Source of the DNA: AC-32 sp035473395
GTDB taxonomy: Bacteria > Actinomycetota > Thermoleophilia > Gaiellales > Gaiellaceae
Assembly (NCBI GenBank): GCA_035473395.1
Contig: DATIOF010000088.1
Location: 1 to 64,000 of the forward strand
Length of the DNA stretch: 64,000 bases
Direction of reading: 5' to 3'
Each line of letters begins with the position of its first letter. The first letter of the stretch is position 1. The notes under the pieces were generated by a model. That model was given only the letters and a program-made list of their open reading frames with translations. It did no database searches and was not told the DNA's origin. Shown in pieces: positions 24,079 to 32,229 of this stretch. A program made the position numbers and the translations under genes.

Positions 24079-27000
24079 CTAACGGTGGCCGAAGTGGTGG
24101 GCGGCGGGGAGCGAGCCGAAGACGTCGGCTTCATCGGCGCAGCGCCGGGCCAGCGCGCCGAGTGACTCGAGCTCGCGCACGAGCACGTTTCGGTTTCGGT
24201 CGACCCGCTCGAACCGGCCGCGCGCGAGCAGCAGCGGCTCGGATCGCACCAGCGGCCGGAACCGTTCGTACACGCTCGGCGGGACGATCAGGTTCACCTG
24301 CCCGTGCTCGTCCTCAAGCAGCATGAAGACGACACCGTTCGCCGTCGCCGGGCGCTGCCGCGCGACGGCCATTCCGGCAACCGCCACCGAGCTGCCCGCC
24401 CGCGCCTCCTCCAGCTCGAGGCTCGAGAGCGTCCCCTTGGGCAGGTGCGGGCGCAGCAGCTTCAGTGGGTGCACGCCCACCGACAGGCTCGTCGTCCGGT
24501 AGTCGGCCAGCATCCGCTCCCACGGCGAGTGCTCGCGCAGGGCGGGAGTCGCGGCCGTCGGGTCGAGCGGCAGCGCGAGCTGGCTCTCCTCGCCCCCGCT
24601 CCCCGGAACCGTCTGCGCGCGCGGCGCGAAGCCGAGCTCCCAGAGCAACGCCCGCCGCCGGCCGAGCGAGTCGCACGCCCCGGACGCCACCAGTGCCTCC
24701 AGCCGCGGTGGGTCGAGCCCGGTTCGCTGCGCGAGCTCCCGCACTCCCGCGAACGGCCCTCTGCACTCGCGCTCGCCTGCCACCGCCGCCGCTTCTTCGT
24801 CGCCGAGCGAGCGCACGTACGAGAGCCCGACCCGCACCGCCTCGCCCTCGAGCGCGCAGCGCGCTCCGCTCAGGTTGACGTCCGGCGATCGCACCTCCAC
24901 CCCCCGCCGTTGTGCGTCCCGGACGAGCGAGGCCGGCGGATAGAACCCCATCGGCTGTGCGTTCAGGAGCGCGCAGAGGAACTCGGCCGGATAGTGGTGC
25001 CGCAACCACGCCGACTGGTACGCGAGCAGCCCGAACGCGGCCGCGTGCGATTTCGGGAAGCCGAAGCCCGAGAAGCCGACGAGCTTGTCGAAGACCGCGT
25101 CCGCGACCTCCGGCTTCACGCCTTGTGCGCCCGCGCCCTCGACGAAGCGGCCGCGAAACGCCTCGATCGCCTCGAGCGAGCGCTTCCGGCTCATCGCCCG
25201 CCGCAGCCCCTCGGCCTCGCCGATCGAAAAGCCGGCCAGCGCCGTCGCGACCGCGAGCACCTGGTCCTGGAAGACGATCACCCCGAGCGTCTCACGCAGC
25301 GGCTCTTCCAGCAGCGGGTGGTGGCTCGGCGGCACGAATCCCGGGTCCTCGCGCAGCCGCTGGCGATTGGCGATGAACGGATGGACGGCGCCGCCCTGGA
25401 TCGGGCCCGGCCGCACGAGCGCGACCTGGATCGTCAGGTCGTCCAGGTTCTCGGGACGGGTCTGCAGCAGCGACTGCATCTGCGCCCGGCTCTCGATCTG
25501 GAAGACGCCGACGGTGTCGGCCGCCTGGATCTCGTCGTAGACGGCCGGGTCGTCCAGCGGCACTCGTGAGAGGTCGACCGTCGTGCCGTGCTCGATCGCG
25601 ATCTGCTCGACGCAGTCCTCGACCGCCGAGAGCATCCCGAGCCCGAGCAGGTCGATCTTGAGGAAGCCGGCGTCCGCGCACGAGTCCTTGTCCCACTGGC
25701 AGAGCTGCCGGCCTTCCATCGCCGCAGGCTGCACCGGGACGAGCTCGACCAGCGGCCGCGTCGAGATCACCATCCCGCCCGGGTGCTGCGAGATGTGCCG
25801 CGGCAGGCCGCCGATCTCGCCGCAGAGCCGGGCGAACGCCCGCCAGCGCGGCGACGCTCGCTTGGCCTCGGCGTCCGGCAGCTTCGCCAGCTCCTCGCCG
25901 ACGCGAGACGGGCTGCCGTCGGTCAGGCGCGCCAGCCGCTCGAGCTCGCCGAAAGGCAGGCCGAGTGCCTTGCCCACGTCGCGGATCGCGCCGCGCGAGC
26001 GGTAGGTCGAGAAGCTCGCGACGAGCGCCGAGTGCTCGCGGCCGTAGCGCTCGCAGACCCCGACGATCAGCTTCTCGCGGATGTCGCGCGGGAAGTCGAG
26101 GTCGATGTCCGGCACCGAGGTGAGCTCGCTGTTGATGAAGCGCCCGAGCGAGAGCCCGGCCCGCACCGGGTCGACGTGCGAGAGGCCGGTCAGGTAGCAG
26201 ACGATCGAGCCGACCGAGCTGCCGCGCCCGCGGCCCGGAGGCAGGACGTTGCGCGCGACCGAGCCGCCGCGCACCTCGAGAGCGCACTCCCGCGCCAGCT
26301 CGAGCACCTCCCAGTGGAGCAGGAAGAACCCGGCGAGGCCGAGCTCGTCGATCAGCTTCAGCTCGTCGTCGAGCCGTTGGCGCGCGCGGCGCTTGTGGCC
26401 GTTCGCGTCTGCATACCGCTCGGCGAAGGCGCGATCGCAGACGCGCGCGAGCTGCCGGATCGCCGGCTCGCCGGTGTCGGAGAAGTCCGGGTAGCGATAG
26501 CCGAGGTCCTCGGTCAGGTCGAACTCGAGCCGCTCGGCGAGCTCGGCCGTGCGCGCCACCGCGTCTCGGTCATACGGGAAGCGCTCCTCCCACCGCGCGG
26601 GCTCCAGGAGCACGCTCTCGTGGTTGCCGCGGCGCTCCGGCTCGCAGCCGTCGAGCGAGGTGCGGCAGCGGATTGCGACGAGCACGTCCTGAAGCTCGGC
26701 CCGGCGTGAATGATGCGCATGGGCGTCGCCGGTCGCGACCGTCCGCACGCCGAGCGCCTCGGCGAGGTCGCGCAGCGCGGCGAGCCTCCGAGCGTCGCCG
26801 CGCTCGAACGGGCGCTGCAGCTCGACGAAGAAGCGTTCACGTCCGAACGCCCGTGCCAGTGCCGCCGCGCCGTTCGGGCTTCGCGTCGCAAGCCCGTGCC
26901 GCGCGCAACCGGAGAGGCAGACGAGGCCCTCGTGCAGCTCGGCCACGAGGGCGGCGTCGAGCGACGGCGGCGAAGGCTCGGTCAGGCGGACGCGGGTGTG

Positions 27001-27288
27001 CGCGTGCGCCGCGGTCAGCAGCCGGCAGAGGTTCGCGTAGCCGGTTGCCGACTCGACGAGCAGCGTCACGTGTGAGCCATCCGCCAGCGTCACCTCGGCG
27101 CCGGTGATCGGCCGAACGCCGAACGCCTTCGCCGCGTGCGCGAACTCGAGCGAGCCGTAGACCCCGTCGTGGTCGGTCAGCGCGAGCGCCTCGTAGCCGA
27201 GCTCGGCCGCGCGTGCCGCCAGCTCTTCCGGCAGCGAGGCACCGTCCAGGAACGAATACGCTGAATGGGCGTGCAGCTCGACGACCAA
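24079..27288 (-). CDS. dnaE2: Error-prone DNA polymerase III alpha subunit (DnaE2/ImuC)
   Basis: Catalytic polymerase of the actinobacterial mutasome that copies damaged DNA with ImuB. 1069 aa, shorter than replicative DnaE. An N-terminal PHP domain starts HAHSAYSFLDG (6-16) with TDHDGVYGS. The catalytic Asp triad region reads PDIDLDFP (393-400). GFPKSHAAAFGLLAYQSAWLRHHYP marks the fingers, and an OB fold lies near the C-terminus. TTG start at 27288 behind AGGAGCGG; the start overlaps head-to-head with the cupin gene by 24 bases. It is separated from imuB by that cupin gene. Confidence 0.95.
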   Translation of the reverse strand: MVVELHAHSAYSFLDGASLPEELAARAAELGYEALALTDHDGVYGSLEFAHAAKAFGVRPITGAEVTLADGSHVTLLVESATGYANLCRLLTAAHAHTRVRLTEPSPPSLDAALVAELHEGLVCLSGCARHGLATRSPNGAAALARAFGRERFFVELQRPFERGDARRLAALRDLAEALGVRTVATGDAHAHHSRRAELQDVLVAIRCRTSLDGCEPERRGNHESVLLEPARWEERFPYDRDAVARTAELAERLEFDLTEDLGYRYPDFSDTGEPAIRQLARVCDRAFAERYADANGHKRRARQRLDDELKLIDELGLAGFFLLHWEVLELARECALEVRGGSVARNVLPPGRGRGSSVGSIVCYLTGLSHVDPVRAGLSLGRFINSELTSVPDIDLDFPRDIREKLIVGVCERYGREHSALVASFSTYRSRGAIRDVGKALGLPFGELERLARLTDGSPSRVGEELAKLPDAEAKRASPRWRAFARLCGEIGGLPRHISQHPGGMVISTRPLVELVPVQPAAMEGRQLCQWDKDSCADAGFLKIDLLGLGMLSAVEDCVEQIAIEHGTTVDLSRVPLDDPAVYDEIQAADTVGVFQIESRAQMQSLLQTRPENLDDLTIQVALVRPGPIQGGAVHPFIANRQRLREDPGFVPPSHHPLLEEPLRETLGVIVFQDQVLAVATALAGFSIGEAEGLRRAMSRKRSLEAIEAFRGRFVEGAGAQGVKPEVADAVFDKLVGFSGFGFPKSHAAAFGLLAYQSAWLRHHYPAEFLCALLNAQPMGFYPPASLVRDAQRRGVEVRSPDVNLSGARCALEGEAVRVGLSYVRSLGDEEAAAVAGERECRGPFAGVRELAQRTGLDPPRLEALVASGACDSLGRRRALLWELGFAPRAQTVPGSGGEESQLALPLDPTAATPALREHSPWERMLADYRTTSLSVGVHPLKLLRPHLPKGTLSSLELEEARAGSSVAVAGMAVARQRPATANGVVFMLLEDEHGQVNLIVPPSVYERFRPLVRSEPLLLARGRFERVDRNRNVLVRELESLGALARRCADEADVFGSLPAAHHFGHR

Positions 27289-28047
27289 CGTCCGCTCCTA
27301 ACCCGGCCCGGCGAGGGCGAGACCGTCACCGACCGGCCAGAGCGGACGCTCCGCATTCTCGGCGAGCTCGACGAGCTGATCGTGACCTGGTTTCGCTACG
27401 GGCCCGGCGAGAAGGGGCCGGAGGAGCACGTCCACCATCACCACACCGACGCCTTCTACGTGCTCGAGGGCGAGGTTGAGCTCACGCTCGGGGCCGAGCG
27501 GAACGTCGTGACGGCGCTGCCCGGCATGCTCGGGGCCGCGCCGCCGAACACGCTGCACACGTTCCGCAACGCGAGCGACGAGCCGTTCGTCCTCCTCAAT
27601 CTCCACGTCCCGTCGTCGGGCTTCGGCGATCACATCCGCGGGCGCAACCCGTCCTTCGATCAGCACGACCCGCCACCCGACGGCGGCCGGCCGTTCGCCG
27701 ACGCCGTCTTCGCCCGGCCGGATCAGGCCGAGACGCTCGAGAGCGACGTCAGCACCCACCGAGTCCTCTGCGACCTGCCGCAGCTGACTGCGATCGACAT
27801 GACCTTCCAGCCGGAGTTCGAGGGCGTCGACCCGCACACCCACACCGACCACACCGATGCCTTTTACGTGCTCGAGGGCGAGGTCGAGTTCCTCGTCGGC
27901 GACGAGCCGCGCATCGTCGGGCCCGGGACGTTCGTCGCTGCGCCGCCCGAAACCGTGCACGGCTTCCGCCCCGCAGGGCTCGAGCCGATTCGCATGCTCA
28001 ACCTGCATGCCCCGCCCGCCGGCTTCCTCGAGCGCCTGCGCCGTTAG
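27265..28047 (+). CDS. Two-domain cupin protein
   Basis: 260 aa, two cupin barrels in tandem. Domain 1 has HVHHHHTDAFYVLEGEVELTLG (about 52-75), domain 2 has PHTHTDHTDAFYVLEGEVEFLVG, so each has the metal-binding His cluster and the following Glu. The two halves are clearly duplicated. Substrate unknown; bicupins include dioxygenases, isomerases and storage proteins. ATG at 27265 or GTG at 27271 both lie inside the start of dnaE2 on the other strand. It sits inside the SOS mutagenesis cassette but on the opposite strand. Confidence 0.88.
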   Translation: MGVQLDDQRPLLTRPGEGETVTDRPERTLRILGELDELIVTWFRYGPGEKGPEEHVHHHHTDAFYVLEGEVELTLGAERNVVTALPGMLGAAPPNTLHTFRNASDEPFVLLNLHVPSSGFGDHIRGRNPSFDQHDPPPDGGRPFADAVFARPDQAETLESDVSTHRVLCDLPQLTAIDMTFQPEFEGVDPHTHTDHTDAFYVLEGEVEFLVGDEPRIVGPGTFVAAPPETVHGFRPAGLEPIRMLNLHAPPAGFLERLRR

Positions 28048-28049
28048 CC

Positions 28050-28268
28050 TCACGTCCCGCGCTGGCTGAACCAGCGGCCCACCTCCTCGTCGCGGAACAC
28101 GACCGCGCGCTCGCCGCCCGCGAGCACGACGTCGAAGTAGCGTCGGCTGACCGGCTCCTCGGTCCACCAGCGGTCGACCACGCGCCACTCCTCCCGCACG
28201 AGCGCAACCGGCGAGCGGTTCACGCGTTTAGGCGAGCCGTCGACGTGCGCTTCGACGCGCACGACCAC
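28050..28268 (-). CDS. Small DUF6504-like protein downstream of imuB
   Basis: 72 residues, with a beta-rich pattern and the Trp-rich segment REEWRVVDRWWTEEPVSRRYFDVVLAGG. Small proteins of this kind are found between imuB and dnaE2 in actinobacteria, and I believe this is the DUF6504 group, from memory. Start uncertain: GTG at 28268 is used, while a CTG at 28280 would overlap the imuB stop as CTGA and add four residues. Probably cotranscribed with imuB and therefore SOS-controlled. Function unknown. Confidence 0.7.
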   Translation of the reverse strand: MVVRVEAHVDGSPKRVNRSPVALVREEWRVVDRWWTEEPVSRRYFDVVLAGGERAVVFRDEEVGRWFSQRGT

Positions 28269-28276
28269 AGGCGCGT

Positions 28277-29461
28277 TCAGTCGTCGCGCGGAACCAGGAG
28301 TGCTCGCTGCTCGGGCAGGCGCGACCATGGCGCGACCTCGACGACGGTGCAGACAGATCCCGAGCCGGTGCCGGCGCGGACCTGGCGCAGGCCCTCGCTC
28401 AGGTGGGCGCGCAGCTCGTCACCCTCGGGACGGACGAGCTCGAGCTGGTTCCCGACCGACTCCGCGAGCACGAGCGCCTCCAGCCGCAGCATCACTGCAG
28501 GCGCAGGCAGCTCGGACAGCTTCGGCCCGAGCGCGGCGCGCAGGCGGGCGGGATCGGCGGTGGCATCGCGGAGGGTGATCGTCCGCCGCCACGAGCCGCC
28601 GCCGACCAGGCGCCCGGCAAGCGCGAGCTTGCGCAGGGCCCGCCCACCGCGTTCCTGCCGGGCGAGCAGCCGGTCGACGAGCACGCCGAGCGAGCGCCGC
28701 AGCGTGAGCTCATTGCCGACCGCCTCCGGAAACTCGAGCGACTCGACCAGCTCCGCCGGGGGCCTGCGCCCGCGCACGCGCCGCTTCGAGCCGCCTCTCG
28801 CCAGGCCCCAGGCGCGCCGGCCGTCCGGCCCCAGTCGTTCGGCGACGGCGCCACCCGGAAGCCCAGCAAGCTCGCCAAGCCTCTTGACCCCAAGCTCCTT
28901 CAGCTCCTCCTGCCGCTGCGCGCCGAGCGCGAGCAGGTCGATCGGCAGCGGCGCGAGGAACTCCTGCGCCCGCTCGTCGGAGACGACCAGCGCCTGCCCC
29001 GAGCGAGCGACGTTCGCCGCGGCCAGCGCGGTGAACTTCCGCGTTGCTGCGCCCACGCGCGCGTCCCAGCCGGCCCCGGCCGCCATGAGCGCCCGCTTCA
29101 GCGCCGACTCGAGCCCGCCGTAGAGCCGCTCGACCCCGCGCGTCTCGAAGTACGCGCAGCCCGGCGACGCCGAGTCGACCGAGAAACCGGCGTCCTCGAG
29201 CGCGCGGACAATTCCCTCCCACGCCTCCTCGGCGGCCGCGGGATCAGGATCGACGAGCTGGAGCGACGGGCACGTTCCCAGTGCCTCCCCCAGCCGCATC
29301 CCCGGCTTCACGCCCGCGGTCTCGGCGACGGCTGTCACCGGCCCGAGCAGCGCCTCGGCCCCCGGCTCGGGCGCGAGCGCGGCCGGCGCGAGCTGCAGCC
29401 GAGGCCGCTCCCGCAGCGCGACGCGCAGTTCGAACCCGGGGATGACGAGGCAGGCGATCAT
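28277..29461 (-). CDS. imuB: ImuB-like Y-family polymerase homolog
   Basis: 394 aa, the non-catalytic Y-family member that bridges DnaE2 to the sliding clamp. The N-terminus MIACLVIPGFELRVALRERP lacks the metal-binding Asp of active Y polymerases. Further on are the palm-like VDSASPGCAYFETRGVERLYGG, fingers/helix-hairpin-helix LLALGAQRQEELKELGVKRLGELAGLP and a long C-terminal part. ATG at 29461; nine codons of open frame upstream overlap the operator. Two LexA boxes cover its promoter. imuA is not seen here. Confidence 0.9.
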   Translation of the reverse strand: MIACLVIPGFELRVALRERPRLQLAPAALAPEPGAEALLGPVTAVAETAGVKPGMRLGEALGTCPSLQLVDPDPAAAEEAWEGIVRALEDAGFSVDSASPGCAYFETRGVERLYGGLESALKRALMAAGAGWDARVGAATRKFTALAAANVARSGQALVVSDERAQEFLAPLPIDLLALGAQRQEELKELGVKRLGELAGLPGGAVAERLGPDGRRAWGLARGGSKRRVRGRRPPAELVESLEFPEAVGNELTLRRSLGVLVDRLLARQERGGRALRKLALAGRLVGGGSWRRTITLRDATADPARLRAALGPKLSELPAPAVMLRLEALVLAESVGNQLELVRPEGDELRAHLSEGLRQVRAGTGSGSVCTVVEVAPWSRLPEQRALLVPRDD

Positions 29462-29463
29462 GG

Positions 29464-29492
29464 GAACGTATGTTCTACACGAACACACGTTC
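29464..29492. promoter_or_regulatory. Tandem LexA (SOS) boxes in the imuB promoter
   Basis: Two perfect GAAC-N4-GTTC sites, GAACGTATGTTC (29464-29475) and GAACACACGTTC (29481-29492), with centres 17 bases apart. On the minus strand TTGACA (29501-29496) is a consensus -35 and TAGAAC (29477-29472) a plausible -10, so the boxes overlap the -10 and spacer. The imuB ATG is ten bases from the -10. On the plus strand TAAACT (29514-29519) lies six bases before the GTG of the small membrane protein, so both genes may be LexA controlled. Confidence 0.88.
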
Positions 29493-29525
29493 CTCTGTCA
29501 AGTACGTGCCATCTAAACTGGGAGC

Positions 29526-29717
29526 GTGAAGCAGATCTGGACAGGCAAAGCCGCGCAGGTCGCCGCGAAGTACGGCGAGACCGCGCCGGCCGCCGTCTGC
29601 TGCAACGCCTGCCGCACGTGCGTCACGACCAATCTGCTCGCGCTCGCCACGGCCGCGGCCGGCGCGGTCGGCTACGGCGTCGTGCGCTTTGCACGCCGGC
29701 TCGTAAGGCCCGCCTAG
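29526..29717 (+). CDS. Small Cys-rich single-pass membrane protein, divergent from imuB
   Basis: 63 residues: a short basic N-terminal part, a CCNACRTC cluster (about 25-32), then one hydrophobic helix (about 35-55) and a basic tail RFARRLVRP. GTG start with a -10-like TAAACT exactly six bases upstream, suggesting a leaderless mRNA, and the tandem SOS boxes just beyond. No family recognised. SOS-induced small membrane proteins in other bacteria often block division, which is a hypothesis here. The stop interlocks with the next gene as CTAG. Confidence 0.65.
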   Translation: MKQIWTGKAAQVAAKYGETAPAAVCCNACRTCVTTNLLALATAAAGAVGYGVVRFARRLVRPA

Positions 29718-30121
29718 ACCGGCGGGGCCGCCGCGTACTCCTCGTCGGTGACGTGATCGCCCCACGTCGCGGGATGGCCCTCGTCGTCGACCTCGACCAG
29801 CGCCAGATGCGTCATGAACCGCGTCGCCGCCGCGCCGTGCCAGTGCTCCTCGCCGGGCTCGAAGAAGACGCGGTCGCCGGGGCGGATCACCTCCACCTCG
29901 CCCCCGCGCCGCTGGCAATGGCCGATCCCTTCCGTGACCCAGATCGTCTGGCCGTTCGGATGCGTGTGCCAGGCGGTGCGCGCGCCGGGCGTGAAGTGGA
30001 CGCTGGTCGCGTTCAGCCGGGTCGCTTCCGAGGGAGCTGCGACGGAGTCGAGGAAGACCGCGCCGGTGAACCACTCGCTCGGCCCGGGCATCGTCTCCAG
30101 GCTGTTCCTCGTGATCTGCAT
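29714..30121 (-). CDS. Single-domain cupin
   Basis: 135 aa. RTAWHTHPNGQTIWVTEGIGHCQRRGGEVEVIRPGDRVFFEPGEEHWHGA contains both cupin motifs with the metal-binding His and Glu. It resembles small manganese cupins and carboxymuconolactone-like or hydroxynitrile lyase-type proteins. ATG at 30121 behind GAGAGGAGA; a much longer open frame upstream is the shadow of the merR gene. Divergent from merR across an operator, so it may be its target. Confidence 0.85.
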   Translation of the reverse strand: MQITRNSLETMPGPSEWFTGAVFLDSVAAPSEATRLNATSVHFTPGARTAWHTHPNGQTIWVTEGIGHCQRRGGEVEVIRPGDRVFFEPGEEHWHGAAATRFMTHLALVEVDDEGHPATWGDHVTDEEYAAAPPV

Positions 30122-30164
30122 CGTGTCTCCTCTCGACGGGTGAGCCGTGAGGTAAGCAGACCAC

Positions 30165-30196
30165 TTGACATCCGTACCTCGGTACGGGTCCACAAT
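30165..30196 (+). promoter_or_regulatory. MerR-type promoter and operator
   Basis: TTGACA (-35, 30165-30170) and CACAAT (-10, 30191-30196) are separated by 20 bases, the long spacing typical of MerR-activated promoters. The spacer holds a perfect dyad CCGTACC-TC-GGTACGG (30172-30187). The half-sites CCGTAC-N4-GTACGG equal the classical mercury operator as I remember it. The merR ATG is nine bases downstream of the -10. Confidence 0.8.
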
Positions 30197-30205
30197 GGCG
30201 TCAGC

Positions 30206-31555
30206 ATGCGGATCGGAGAGGTCGCCAGACGCGCCGGGGTGAACGTCGAGACCCTGCGCTACTACGAGCGGCGGGGCCTGCTCGACGAGCCGCCGCGCGG
30301 GATCAACGGCCACCGCGAGTACGACGAGGAGACGGTGCGCTTCGTCAAGGCCGTCAAGGAGGCGCAGCGGCTCGGCTTCACGCTCGAGGAGATCGAAGAG
30401 CACTCGCGGTTGACGGGCGGTGGCCGGGCGCACGAAGGCGTGCGGACGCGGGTCGCACAGAAGCTGGACGAGATCGACGAGCGGATCGCGAGCCTGCGGC
30501 GCGTGCGCGAGGAGCTCGCGCGGGTCGTCGGGTGCGCCTGCGACTCGCTCGACCACTGCACCTGCGGCGCGGCCTTCCTCGCGCGCGGCGGGCGCGACCC
30601 GCGGCTCGGGCCGCTGCTCCACGTGACCAACGGCGAGAGCGCCGGCAACACGCTGCGGCAGACGACGCTCGGCGGCGCGGTGCTCTCGTGGCAGGACGTG
30701 CTCCACGAAGGCCCGGTGCCGGACGTGCCGGCGGCCGAGCTGCGAACGGTGCGGGCACGGTTCCTCAGCGAATGCGGCTGGGGCTCGGAGCGCTCGCTGC
30801 TGGAGTCGTTCGAGCGGCGCGACCGGCTCTTCGAGGCGGCGCTCGAGGGCGAGACCGACGTCGTCCTCTGGTTCGAGCGCGACCTCTACGACCAGCTGCA
30901 GCTGGTGCAGGCGCTGGCGCTCGCAGGCGACTCGCGGCTCGAGCTGATCCAGGCGGACGCCGACCTCGGGCCGCTGCCGCCGGACGGGCTGGAGGCGCTC
31001 TGGCCGCAGCGCCGGCCCGTGACGCTGCACACGCGCGCGCTCGCCCGCGAGGCGTGGGACGCGTTCCGAGCCCCGGAGCCGACTGGTCTCGTCGAGCTGG
31101 CCGGCCGCGACACGCCGGCGCTCCCCCACCTCGGCCCGGCGCTGCTGCGGTTGTTAGCGGAGCTTCCGGACGCCCGCACCGGCCTCTCTCGAACGGAGCG
31201 GCAGCTGCTCGAGCCGCTGCTCGACGGGCCGCAGCGGCCGCTGCAGCTCTTCGTCGCGAGCCAGGCGCGCGAGGAGGCCGCATTCCTGGGCGACGCGTGG
31301 GCGTGGAAGCGATTGGCCGAGCTCGTGCCGCTGGTCGAGGAGCTTCCGGCACCGCCGCCGCTCGGTGAGCCGCGGGAGTTCCTGTCCGAGCAGGTGACGC
31401 TGACGCCGCTCGGCCGCAAGGTGCTGGCGGGCAAGGCCGATCGCGTCGAGGAGGCACCGGTCGACCGCTGGCTCGGCGGAACCCATGTCGACGGGAGCTG
31501 GCGCTGGGATGCGGCTAGGCGACGACTTCTGCGGCCGGGCCGACCATCCGGCTGA
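30206..31555 (+). CDS. MerR-family regulator fused to a DUF1835 domain
   Basis: 449 aa in one uninterrupted frame. Residues 1-70 form a MerR winged helix (MRIGEVARRAGVNVETLRYYERRGLL), then a dimerisation helix to about 109 and a Cys cluster GCACDSLDHCTC (C110, C112, C118, C120), close to the Hg-binding loop of MerR. The third MerR ligand Cys position appears to be Ala-His (75-76). From about 137 the protein continues as DUF1835 (LLHVTNGESAGNTL, VLSWQDVLHEGPVPD) to the end. Its own promoter carries the MerR operator. The 3' end overlaps comB by 41 bases. Confidence 0.85.
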   Translation: MRIGEVARRAGVNVETLRYYERRGLLDEPPRGINGHREYDEETVRFVKAVKEAQRLGFTLEEIEEHSRLTGGGRAHEGVRTRVAQKLDEIDERIASLRRVREELARVVGCACDSLDHCTCGAAFLARGGRDPRLGPLLHVTNGESAGNTLRQTTLGGAVLSWQDVLHEGPVPDVPAAELRTVRARFLSECGWGSERSLLESFERRDRLFEAALEGETDVVLWFERDLYDQLQLVQALALAGDSRLELIQADADLGPLPPDGLEALWPQRRPVTLHTRALAREAWDAFRAPEPTGLVELAGRDTPALPHLGPALLRLLAELPDARTGLSRTERQLLEPLLDGPQRPLQLFVASQAREEAAFLGDAWAWKRLAELVPLVEELPAPPPLGEPREFLSEQVTLTPLGRKVLAGKADRVEEAPVDRWLGGTHVDGSWRWDAARRRLLRPGRPSG

Positions 31556-32198
31556 AGCGCGGCACGACGTCGAGGATGCTCTCCTGCGCGCAGAAGGCGA
31601 TGTCCTCCTCGAGCCCGGGCGGGCCGTAGGTGCGCGCGTTGATGCCGTCGATCGGATTGGCGAAGCGCTCGGCCACGAGCTCGCACGCGATCGCCGCGTC
31701 GGTTCGCTCCCCGCCGGCGAGGCGGACGATCCGGCCGGCGCAGTAGGCGTCGTCGATCGCGAAGGCGCCCTTGTAGCCGGCGCAGTCCACGGTGTAGTCC
31801 ACCCCGCTCTCTCGCGCGTGCGCGGCCACCGCGTCGAGGTTCAGCAGCGCGCCGAGCACGACCTGGTCGCAGGCCTCGGCGGCGGCGACGATCGAGCGCG
31901 TGCCGTTGGTGGTCGAGAGGATCAGCGTCTCCGCCCGCGGCTCGCGGAACTCGCGTGGCGAGGCGCCGGCGTCGAACGCCTCGACGCGCTGCGCTTCGCG
32001 CTCGCCTCCCGTGATCGCCTCGTCGCCGAGCTCGGCCTTCAGCGCGAGCGCGTCCTCGATCTCGGCGCAGCAGAGCACGCGCTGGTACCCGCCCGCGAGC
32101 GCCTGCGCGATCGTCGAGGTGGCCCGCATCACGTCGACGACGATCCCGAGCGGCGCCGCGGCCGCCTCGACGGGGGTGAGAGCGACGTGACAGCGCAT
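31515..32198 (-). CDS. comB: 2-phosphosulfolactate phosphatase-like protein
   Basis: 227 aa of the ComB family, which hydrolyses 2-phosphosulfolactate in coenzyme M synthesis but is common in bacteria that do not make coenzyme M. GIVVDVMRATSTIAQALAGGYQRVL, GGERE, LSTTNGTRSI, LLNLDAVAAHARE and DDAYCAGRIV are typical. The physiological substrate in actinobacteria is unclear. ATG nine bases after a -10-like TAGCGT that is shared symmetrically with the divergent rhomboid gene. Confidence 0.9.
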   Translation of the reverse strand: MRCHVALTPVEAAAAPLGIVVDVMRATSTIAQALAGGYQRVLCCAEIEDALALKAELGDEAITGGEREAQRVEAFDAGASPREFREPRAETLILSTTNGTRSIVAAAEACDQVVLGALLNLDAVAAHARESGVDYTVDCAGYKGAFAIDDAYCAGRIVRLAGGERTDAAIACELVAERFANPIDGINARTYGPPGLEEDIAFCAQESILDVVPRFSRMVGPAAEVVA

Positions 32199-32206
32199 CG
32201 CCGCAC

Positions 32207-32213
32207 TACGCTA
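32207..32213. promoter_or_regulatory. Symmetric -10 element between comB and rhomboid gene
   Basis: TACGCTA reads as TACGCT rightward (17 bases before the rhomboid GTG) and TAGCGT leftward (9 bases before the comB ATG). No clear -35 in either direction. Confidence 0.5.
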
Positions 32214-32229
32214 CTTCAGGTCTTCCCCA

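Noticed and set aside
28403..30205. Open frame continuing upstream of the merR ATG for about 600 codons
   Set aside because: It is the antisense of imuB and the cupin; merR has its own operator, -10 and family start at 30206.
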